NCBI GenBank assembly: GCA_012727485.1
Contig: JAAYHF010000045.1
Location: 1 to 35,737 of the forward strand
Length of the DNA stretch: 35,737 nucleotides
Origin: Eubacteriaceae bacterium
GTDB lineage: Bacteria; Bacillota; Clostridia; Eubacteriales; Anaerofustaceae
Reading direction: 5' to 3'
Of the stretch, positions 28,690-35,737 are shown one piece after another. The translations under genes were made by a program, and so were the position numbers. The notes under the pieces were generated by a model. That model was given only the letters and a program-made list of their open reading frames with translations. It did not search any database and was not told the DNA's origin. The first letter of the stretch is position 1, and the number at the start of each line of letters is the position of its first letter.

Positions 28690-29242
28690 ATTTCCTCCGT
28701 ATTTAATCTGCATTTTAATTTTACCAAGAGGGGCGGATTATTTGAAATTCGTTTGAAATAAAAAGCAATTATATGCCGTATATGCCCGCAAAAAGGCAAA
28801 ACCCTCAAATAAAAAACAGGCCGGGAATTTTCGCCGATAAAAGGCGTTAAAGGAAAAGAAAGGAAATAAGCGATTTTAGGGGGGGAGGAATTCGGGTTTG
28901 TCGTCAATGATGAGAACCCGATTAAACTTTAAGAAAGCTTATTAGCCGATAAATCGCTTTAATATCGGGCTATTCGTCAAAAATGCGCTGTTAAAGTCAA
29001 AGATATATATCGAAAAACACCGAACACACAAGAAAAACATGGTAAAAAAAGTTACGGCGCATATATGGGGCGTCACCCGCAATAGGGCGTAAGCATTATA
29101 AAACCATTGCGCCAAAAGCCGTACCATGCAAAAGCAATCATTCGGAAACGACCGCCCCATCGTTTAAAAAATAAAAAATATGTCAGATACGAAAAGCAAA
29201 TGCAAATATTTTCCGTAATTCTCCTTTTATGCGATCCTAAGA

Positions 29243-29320
29243 GCGTAACGCAAACTTATTGCGTAACGCAATCCTTAGTGCGTAACGCATCATAATGCGT
29301 AACGCATCATAATGCGTTTA
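29243..29320. repeat. Iteron-like array of GCGTAACGCA
   Basis: GCGTAACGCA at 29243, 29261, 29280 and 29297, plus partial TGCGTT at 29313; spacing 17-19 bp. Confidence 0.88.
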
Positions 29321-29601
29321 TACCGCAAAGAAAAGAAAATATATTTTATAGTGAATTGCATGGGGGCTTAACGGTGTCTGTAAGTTTATTGTGCGGGGTT
29401 GCAAATATATCCCCAATCAATGACCGTGAAGCAAGACAAATCGTTTTTTATTATGTTTTCGGGCTGTTCGCCGCATTGAAGGATTTTATTTTAAACTTTC
29501 GACCCTTCGCCGTTCAAAGCCGATGGATTTATTTTAACATAACAAACAAAGGAAGGGATAAAGAAGCCTTGCCCTTACTCTTGATGTTTCGCCCTTAAAG
29601 C

Positions 29602-29646
29602 AAAGCCGCAAGAACGCAATTTCCTGCGCTTTTTGCGGCTTTATGT
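29602..29646. terminator. Hairpin/terminator downstream of cyclophilin chimera gene
   Basis: AAAGCCGCAA (29602-29611) / TTGCGGCTTT (29633-29642). Confidence 0.6.
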
Positions 29647-29681
29647 TTTCGGGGCGGGTATGGCGGGTTTGAAGCTTTCTG

Positions 29682-30992
29682 CTATTGCCTGCGTATCTTG
29701 ATTGATTTTATAACAGGCTGTTCTTGGGCGGGTATGGTGCCGTTGCCGTCGATGGGTTCGGCTTCGGCGCATATTTTATCCACGACCTCCATTCCCTCGG
29801 TCACTTTCCCGAAGGCCGCATAATCGCCGTCCAAGGAAAGGGTGTCCTCATGGACTATGAAAAATTGGGAGCTTGCGCTGTTATAGGCCTTGGAGCGGGC
29901 CATGGAAACCGTTCCCCTCGTGTGGGAAAGGGGATTGTCGTAACCGTTGGCGCTGAATTCCCCGATAATCGTTTTCTCGCTTCCGCCGTAGCCCGTGCCC
30001 AGAGGGTCGCCCCCCTGTATCATGAAGCCCTTCATTATGCGGTGGAAGGTCAGCCCGTCGTAAAAGCCGTTTTCCGCCAGCGAAACGAAGTTTTCAACGG
30101 TTATGGGAGCCGCGCTTTTGTCCAACTCAATGGTTATTTTCCCGTAGCCCGTAATTTCGATATCCGCATATATTTCGGTTTGCTCGGCGGGCGGGTTCGT
30201 ATCCTGCCCGCTGTCGTCCTCGGGCTGTTGCGTTTCGGCGGGGTTCTGGGTTTGCCCCCGGTTGTCGGTCTTGCCGTAGGGTTTTTGGGCGGAGAAATAA
30301 ACGAGCAACCCTGCGGTCAAAAGGCACAAAGCCCCCGCAATAAGCGAATAGATGATAACCTTCTTTTTATGGGCCGCCGAAGCGGGTTGCGCCGCCCTCT
30401 CTATCCCCTTTGCCGCCTGTTCGCCAAGCTCGGCGGGAATTACTATGCCGGCTATCCTTTCCGCAAATTCTTCCTTTATAATTTGTTCGATTTTTTGATA
30501 TTCGCCCTTGCCGTAATCAACCGGCAGGGCGATATCGAGCTTTTTTGTTTCTTCCTCGGTGAGCCCCGCCGCATTGCCTGCGATAAAAAGGAACCTGTCG
30601 CCTCCGTGTAAATTTTCAAGGCAATAATCGACGATTTTTTTGCCGTCCGAGTTGCTGTCGAAAAAGTCTTCATCGAAAAAAGAACCCGAATAAGCACTGC
30701 GGGAAGTTTTGGCGGCCTTTTTATCCTTTTTCATAAGCCTTTCTTTGCAACCGCTTACGGTTTTACATATGACAAAGCGGGCGTAATCCTCCCGGGAGGA
30801 TATTTCCCCCGAGAGGACAGCATCCCAGGAACTTTTAAACACCCCCGAGGCGAGGGCTACGGCGGGGCCGCTTTCCCTTAAAAGAGTGCGGGATAAATAA
30901 TAAACCTTCCCGATATTTTCTTCGTAAAGGGCTTTCATCGCAGTTTTGTCGCCCTTGCGGGCTTGTTTTATGAGGTTATTCGATGTGGTCAT
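29682..30992 (-). CDS. Chimeric membrane protein: sigma-factor-like N-terminus, single TM, extracellular cyclophilin-type peptidyl-prolyl isomerase
   Basis: N-term LIKQARKGDKTAMKALYEENIGKVYYLSRTLL...VFKSSWDAVLSGEISSREDYARFV resembles ECF sigma region 2; TM VIIYSLIAGALCLLTAGLLVYF; C-term FHRIMKGFMIQGGDPLGTGYGG...GTVSMARS...SSQFFIVH cyclophilin motifs. Confidence 0.88.
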   Translation of the reverse strand: MTTSNNLIKQARKGDKTAMKALYEENIGKVYYLSRTLLRESGPAVALASGVFKSSWDAVLSGEISSREDYARFVICKTVSGCKERLMKKDKKAAKTSRSAYSGSFFDEDFFDSNSDGKKIVDYCLENLHGGDRFLFIAGNAAGLTEEETKKLDIALPVDYGKGEYQKIEQIIKEEFAERIAGIVIPAELGEQAAKGIERAAQPASAAHKKKVIIYSLIAGALCLLTAGLLVYFSAQKPYGKTDNRGQTQNPAETQQPEDDSGQDTNPPAEQTEIYADIEITGYGKITIELDKSAAPITVENFVSLAENGFYDGLTFHRIMKGFMIQGGDPLGTGYGGSEKTIIGEFSANGYDNPLSHTRGTVSMARSKAYNSASSQFFIVHEDTLSLDGDYAAFGKVTEGMEVVDKICAEAEPIDGNGTIPAQEQPVIKSIKIRRQ

Positions 30993-31162
30993 AAGAAATC
31001 CTTTCTTGCTTTAGGCTGTCCGCCGAACTTTCCGTTGGCGGGTTATATGGGTTATGATAGCATATCGGCGGCGGTAAGCGAATAAGCGGAATAATTAAGC
31101 TTTGCGGTTTTTATTGCTTGGGGCGGGGAAGCGGCATTATAATGACAGCGGAAAACCCGAGG

Positions 31163-31198
31163 GGAGCGCAAACCCCGGCGGGAGCGCAAACCCCGACG
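31163..31198. repeat. Two tandem 18-bp units GGAGCGCAAACCCCG(G/A)CG
   Basis: 31163-31180 and 31181-31198 differ at one base. Confidence 0.8.
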
Positions 31199-31469
31199 GG
31201 GGTTTGGAATGATTGCGTAAAGGTAACTTTTTCGGGGATATTTTCGGGAAACGCTTCGGGGCAAAGCCCTATTAACGAGTCTTCAAAGCCCGAAGCCGAT
31301 AAACCGGGGCTGTTCGGCGCGTCGGCGGTTCTTCGCCCTTCGCGCAGTATATTGCCGCCAATTTTCCCGCCCCGAATGAGGTGAACCGAATAAACCGGAA
31401 AGTATCTGACAAGACGCACCGCACCCCGCAAACTTCATAAACACCGAATAGGAAAAAACAGGATAAAAA

Positions 31470-32573
31470 ATGAAAAACAGACCCAAAAGAAAAAAGACCC
31501 TGACGATCATTGCCTTGGCGGTTATACTCGCCTTGGGGGGAGTGGGCGGCTATGCCCTTTACGGCAACGCCCAAATGAAAAAGCTCCCCGCCCTCAGCGC
31601 CGAAGAAGCCTTGGACTACACGCTGAAGGGGAACGGGGAGGGGATAATCGCCCTTGGGGTAATAAGCGCATCAAAGCCTTCCTTCAAGGTTTACGGCGAG
31701 GACAGCCGCATAATCGAAGGGGGAGAGGAGAAAATATACGAAATAGGCTCTCTGACAAAGACCTTCACCGCCGCTTTGATTTGCAGGGCGGTTGAGGAAG
31801 GCAGGCTCGACCTCGATAAGACGGCGGATATTTACCTGACCGATTATTCGGAGGAAATCCCTTTTAAGGAAAATTCCCTTCCCACGATAAAACAGCTTCT
31901 AATCCACACCGCAGGTTTGAAGAATTATTATTTCGAGTTGCCCATGCTCAAAAACCCCTTCACGGGTTACAGCGATTACAGCGGTATTACGAAAGAAACA
32001 GCCCTGCGAAGGCTCGGCGGGATAGATTTTAAAAAGCGTGAATACCCCTTCGAATATTCGAACTTCGGTTATGCTATCTTGGGAATTATTTTGGAGGAAG
32101 TTTACGATAAGCCCTACGGGGAGCTTTTGGGCGATTATCTGAAAGAGTGCGGCCTTATATCCACCCGCATTTGTGAGAACACAAGCTTCGACAAGCAGTG
32201 GCTCTGGCAGGCAAGCGACGCCTATATCCCCGCAGGGGCGATCACCTCGAATATCGAAGATATGCTCAAATATGCCCAAATCATGCTCAAGGGCGGCGAG
32301 ATTACGACGAAGCTTGCGTATATTAACGCCACCACCGCCCAAAACGAAAAAATAGAAATCAGAATGGATTCCATGGCCTACGGCTGGATAATCGACGAGA
32401 AAAACAACATCGTCTGGCATAACGGCGGCACCGATTACTTCAACTGCTATTTGGGGCTGGATATTGAAAATCAAAACGCCGTGGTGATTCTCTCGAATTG
32501 CAAACCTTCCTACCGCATTCCCGCCACGGTGGTGGGCGTTAAAATGCTTTTGGAATTAAAACGCTCCCGATAA
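31470..32573 (+). CDS. Serine hydrolase of the beta-lactamase/PBP4-like family, membrane-anchored or secreted
   Basis: N-terminal signal/TM; SLTK (SxxK) in YEIGSLTKTFTAALICRAVEEGRLDL; YSNFGY (YxN); WHNGGT. Confidence 0.9.
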   Translation: MKNRPKRKKTLTIIALAVILALGGVGGYALYGNAQMKKLPALSAEEALDYTLKGNGEGIIALGVISASKPSFKVYGEDSRIIEGGEEKIYEIGSLTKTFTAALICRAVEEGRLDLDKTADIYLTDYSEEIPFKENSLPTIKQLLIHTAGLKNYYFELPMLKNPFTGYSDYSGITKETALRRLGGIDFKKREYPFEYSNFGYAILGIILEEVYDKPYGELLGDYLKECGLISTRICENTSFDKQWLWQASDAYIPAGAITSNIEDMLKYAQIMLKGGEITTKLAYINATTAQNEKIEIRMDSMAYGWIIDEKNNIVWHNGGTDYFNCYLGLDIENQNAVVILSNCKPSYRIPATVVGVKMLLELKRSR

Positions 32574-32604
32574 AAACTTGGGGCAATATCTTTTAAAACC
32601 ATGA

Positions 32605-32682
32605 AAAAGCAACCTATTCGCGCCGAAGGAAAAGGAAAAAGCCCTTGCGGATTCTCTCTTGACTTCGGGCAAGGTTGCTTTT
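32605..32682. repeat. Inverted repeat AAAAGCAACCT / AGGTTGCTTTT
   Basis: Perfect 11-bp arms (32605-32615, 32672-32682) downstream of the serine hydrolase gene; possible terminator or repeat-family relic. Confidence 0.6.
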
Positions 32683-32875
32683 GCGCCTGTCGCCATTGTA
32701 AAACCCCGAAAAACTATATATCCGTCAAAGACGGGAATTTCCGCGTTTATTGCGGGGATAGGGTTTCCGCCCGATTTACGCCCATTGCCGGGAAGAATAT
32801 CAAACATAGGGTATGTTGTTTTTCGATATATCCCTTTTGAATGTCTATTACAAAAAGCGCCTTCATCGCTTTCCC

Positions 32876-33286
32876 TTAAGGCCTCGAATAGGGCTTGTTG
32901 AATGAACCTATTTCGATGATGGTGCCCTCCGGATCGGAAATAAAACAGGTGCGCTGTCCCCAGCTTTCGGTGGTGGGGGGCATTATGCAAGCGGCGCCCT
33001 TGGAGATAACATTTTCAAAGGCCTCGTCCACCTCCTCGAAGCTATCCACATAAAGGGCTATCTCGCAATGGGCGTTCACCCCCTTCACATATTCGAATCG
33101 CCGCTCGGTCATTTTCTCGAAATCCTTCCTGCCGTAAAGCAGAAAAAGCATATTGTCCTTTATCAGATAAACATTATCCGTATCCTGTTCCTCGGTTATC
33201 TCGAAACCCAAAACATCCCGATAAAAGCGGATCATTTTGCCCATATCCTCCACAAAAAGACCGAAGCCGTCCAACCTCATTTTCAT
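32876..33286 (-). CDS. VOC-family protein
   Basis: GFGLFVEDMGKMIRFYRDVLGFEITEEQ...CFISDPEGTIIEIGSF. Confidence 0.9.
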   Translation of the reverse strand: MKMRLDGFGLFVEDMGKMIRFYRDVLGFEITEEQDTDNVYLIKDNMLFLLYGRKDFEKMTERRFEYVKGVNAHCEIALYVDSFEEVDEAFENVISKGAACIMPPTTESWGQRTCFISDPEGTIIEIGSFNKPYSRP

Positions 33287-34855
33287 TTAATCCTTTTCTC
33301 CTTTAGTTCCTTTTTCGGCCATGGCCTTTTCCAGCTTGGCTATCAGCGAACGCAAAACCCCGGCGGCATATTTTTTCATGGCCTGACTGCTTTTGAAGAA
33401 GGGAACGCTTCGCCGCAGATACTCCGCAAAGGCATCTACCAAATTGCGCTCCGAAACCTCATAAATATTGAAAGGGGAGGCGTTCATGGCGAGTATGGCG
33501 CAATGCCCCTCCTTCACATATACCATGGTGGGGTCCCTGTCCTCCGCCCTTCGGAAGGCGACATTATAATTTTGAGTATGCTCCAAAAGATAGAGAATAC
33601 TCTTTAGCTGGGCAAGATAGCCCGAGGGGGTGTAAAACTGCGGGGATATGCCCAAAGCGCCCGCGGCGGGAATGGGAACTTTCCCTTCCGTAATTTCCGA
33701 AACCTCCGCCAAGCGGATTATATCCGTAAACCTGTATTCCTCAAGGGTTTCCTTGAAATATCTGTATCTTTGAGCGAAGGTGGAAAGAAATAACTGCTTT
33801 TCGCGGGGTGAGGCGGCTTTCAGCGAGTTGGCGGCTTCCCAGGGGAGGGTGATGAAGGAAAGCTCACCGCTTCGTTGTATGCACTCGGCGGGGAAGCTTT
33901 CGAAATTAATCATGGCTTTGTGCATCGCTTCGGAATCCCTCAGCGCCCCGTATACCTTCATTATGGGCTCGCAAAGGGAAAGATATTTTTCGAATTGCTC
34001 CTTTATGGCCCCTGTCACCTTTTCTTCGGTGGTGAAAAAAGTGGGCGTCTCCTCGGTTATCACCCCTCCCACGGAAAAGGCGAATATGGCCGCGGGGCAA
34101 TCCGCCTGAAGTATCGTCACCCTGTTGAGGTTATCCCGCATTCTTTTATAATAATAGGAAGCGGCTTTGCCCGTCATATAAAGGGGAAACCAACGGTTCA
34201 GGGAATCGAAGGCCTGATCCATGTCCCTTATGGGGGCGGCTATCCTCCTGAAAAAGCAACCCTTTTGCGCCAAGGCCGCCATGGTGCTTTGAAGCTGTTG
34301 CGAATAACCGGGAGATTGGGTCACCCAATCCATTTCCTCATCGGAAAGCACATTTATTACATAGCCTTTCCCCCGGCTCAATACATGGTCCAAAAAGGTA
34401 CTCACCGCCTCCCGCCGCCCCTGATTGCCGTAAAAGGCGAGAAAACCGCCCTTTTGCGCGGGTGCGGGGGAAAGGACTTCCGCAGGGGGCTTTTCGTTTG
34501 GGGCAACTGAGGAAAATTGCCTCAAAAAATCCTCCGCCCGCCTTGAAACCGCGTCCGGGGAGGAAGAAGCGAGCCATTCGCATATCAGCCCGGTCAGCTC
34601 CTGCTCGTCTGCGGCATTTTTCATCGCCTCGTTATCGGCGGAATGGGCCAAAGCCTCCCTTTGCAAAGCGCCTGTGCATCTTTGGGCGAAAAAGCGGGAT
34701 ATTATCATAAGGCTTTCCCTGTTTTTCGGCGTGTCCCTCCTGCCTCGGCGCATTTTGCTTATCTGCGGCGCGGTTACGCTCAAGGCCTCCGCCAAATCCT
34801 TGCCCCGGGCGGCGGTAAGTTCAAATAATATGTTCAGTTTTTCATCGAATTGCAT
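33287..34855 (-). CDS. Large HTH-containing putative transcriptional regulator
   Basis: N-terminal Cro/C1-like HTH (RGKDLAEALSVTAPQISKMRRGRR) with ~450-aa C-terminal region of no recognised family; stop abuts the VOC gene start. Confidence 0.75.
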   Translation of the reverse strand: MQFDEKLNILFELTAARGKDLAEALSVTAPQISKMRRGRRDTPKNRESLMIISRFFAQRCTGALQREALAHSADNEAMKNAADEQELTGLICEWLASSSPDAVSRRAEDFLRQFSSVAPNEKPPAEVLSPAPAQKGGFLAFYGNQGRREAVSTFLDHVLSRGKGYVINVLSDEEMDWVTQSPGYSQQLQSTMAALAQKGCFFRRIAAPIRDMDQAFDSLNRWFPLYMTGKAASYYYKRMRDNLNRVTILQADCPAAIFAFSVGGVITEETPTFFTTEEKVTGAIKEQFEKYLSLCEPIMKVYGALRDSEAMHKAMINFESFPAECIQRSGELSFITLPWEAANSLKAASPREKQLFLSTFAQRYRYFKETLEEYRFTDIIRLAEVSEITEGKVPIPAAGALGISPQFYTPSGYLAQLKSILYLLEHTQNYNVAFRRAEDRDPTMVYVKEGHCAILAMNASPFNIYEVSERNLVDAFAEYLRRSVPFFKSSQAMKKYAAGVLRSLIAKLEKAMAEKGTKGEKD

Positions 34856-34938
34856 AATCGCTTTATACGACCTTTTATCAATATTTTCAAAATTATTTTA
34901 CCATAAATATTACCCTTCGGCAACATTAAAAGAAAGGG

Positions 34939-34960
34939 TTATTACCCAAAAAGGTAATAA
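34939..34960. promoter_or_regulatory. Candidate operator: perfect palindrome TTATTACC-N6-GGTAATAA
   Basis: 8-bp perfect arms (34939-34946, 34953-34960) between the HTH regulator gene and the divergent secreted-protein gene. Confidence 0.45.
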
Positions 34961-35140
34961 TAGAACTTGTTTTAATAAGCACAATAATTAAAATATAAGA
35001 TGTGAGCTTATCTAATGCCGATCTTTTAAGGCGCTTGCAAAGGTTTTTTTACGGATTTCTTTAAACTTATGTAAAAAGAAGAATAAGCAAACCCCGCAAA
35101 ACAAGAAGGAACATTACCTAAAAAAACAAAGGAGAGCGAA

Positions 35141-35737
35141 GTGAAGCGAAACAGTGCAAACCGCAGGAAACATTCGAACATATTCAGTTTGAAAACGCTG
35201 TTGATTGCCGCTTTGGTTTGCTTGGTTTTTTTGCCGGCGGGGGAGGTGGGGGCGGCGGATCCCATTACCTTTGACTTGGCAAAAGGTCCCGTTTCGATAA
35301 CGGCCGAGGGATATACCGGCTATTCTTCAGATTGGTCATCGGGGGGAGCTGATCTCGACGGTTTATACAATGCCGCAAATAAATATATTGTTACTCAAAG
35401 CGATCCCTTAACCGCAACAACGAATACCATTTCTGTTTCCGGTGCGGGTAGCTTTGATATTACGCTTTATGGTGTGAATATATCCGGAAGTGGTAGCAAT
35501 TCCGTTACGACTACGACCGGCGTCAGTATTTTAATTAATGCAACCAATACAGATACGAATGTAACCCTGCGGCTGAGCGGCACGAACACCATACAAAGAC
35601 TGCATTATCACGGTAGCGGCTCTCTCACCATAACCGATGCAGAAGGCGACGGCTCCTCAAGAGGAGCGCTTATCGCCACATCGGCAGGTACAAGCGATAA
35701 TTGGGGAGCGGCCATCGGCGGGACAGACGATCATGAC
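35141..35737 (+). CDS. Secreted surface/adhesin-like protein, truncated at right window edge
   Basis: GTG start with GGAGAG RBS; signal peptide MKRNSANRRKHSNIFSLKTLLIAALVCLVFLPAGEVGAAD; then Ser/Thr/Gly/Asn-rich beta-type sequence open to window end (199 codons). Absent from ORF track because no stop is present. Confidence 0.8.
   Translation, partial: MKRNSANRRKHSNIFSLKTLLIAALVCLVFLPAGEVGAADPITFDLAKGPVSITAEGYTGYSSDWSSGGADLDGLYNAANKYIVTQSDPLTATTNTISVSGAGSFDITLYGVNISGSGSNSVTTTTGVSILINATNTDTNVTLRLSGTNTIQRLHYHGSGSLTITDAEGDGSSRGALIATSAGTSDNWGAAIGGTDDHD

Noticed and set aside
29243-29320. CRISPR array
   Set aside because: Repeat unit is 10-11 bp with 6-9 bp gaps, far too short for repeat-spacer architecture.
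31118-31384. Small ORF with GAQTPAGAQTPTG repeat
   Set aside because: Explained by the 18-bp tandem repeat in intergenic DNA; ORFs exist on both strands here and none has family support.
33875-34510. 211-aa plus-strand ORF
   Set aside because: Antisense to the HTH regulator gene; no family features.

Overview
Chromosomal window from a Gram-positive, probably Clostridia-like, bacterium (lineage inferred from gene content only). No rRNA, tRNA, CRISPR array or intact insertion sequence was recognised. Main blocks: (1) a BceRS-BceAB-type two-component/ABC antimicrobial-peptide module (880-5428) ending at a strong terminator; (2) single genes: PIN/NYN-like protein, DUF3842-like protein, ECF-transporter S component, YwaF-like membrane protein, XpaC-like protein, cyclase-family protein, nitroreductase; (3) a UvrA-like ABC ATPase that appears to lack the UvrB-binding insertion and is fused in frame to a C-terminal TrmO/TsaA (UPF0066)-like domain; (4) a peptide-utilisation operon, M24 peptidase - OppBCDF-like ABC importer - substrate-binding lipoprotein - M42 peptidase (17247-25077); (5) a NusG-paralogue (LoaP-like) locus with a VOC protein and one sugar transferase, followed by a serine recombinase; (6) a chimeric protein with a sigma-factor-like N-terminus, one TM segment and an extracellular cyclophilin domain; (7) a serine beta-lactamase-like protein, a VOC protein coupled to a large HTH regulator, and a divergent secreted protein cut by the right edge. 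Intergenic regions are rich in repeats: a dispersed ~185-bp element (two clear copies plus a partial), an iteron-like GCGTAACGCA array, a 21-bp palindromic repeat cluster, recurrent GTGACCCGGTCAC palindromes and a GAACAT..TTCGGGT / CATCTGATTTACGG cluster upstream of the LoaP-like gene. Best candidates for something undescribed are the sigma-like/TM/cyclophilin chimera, the UvrA2-TrmO fusion and the repeat families. No complete new system is demonstrated.
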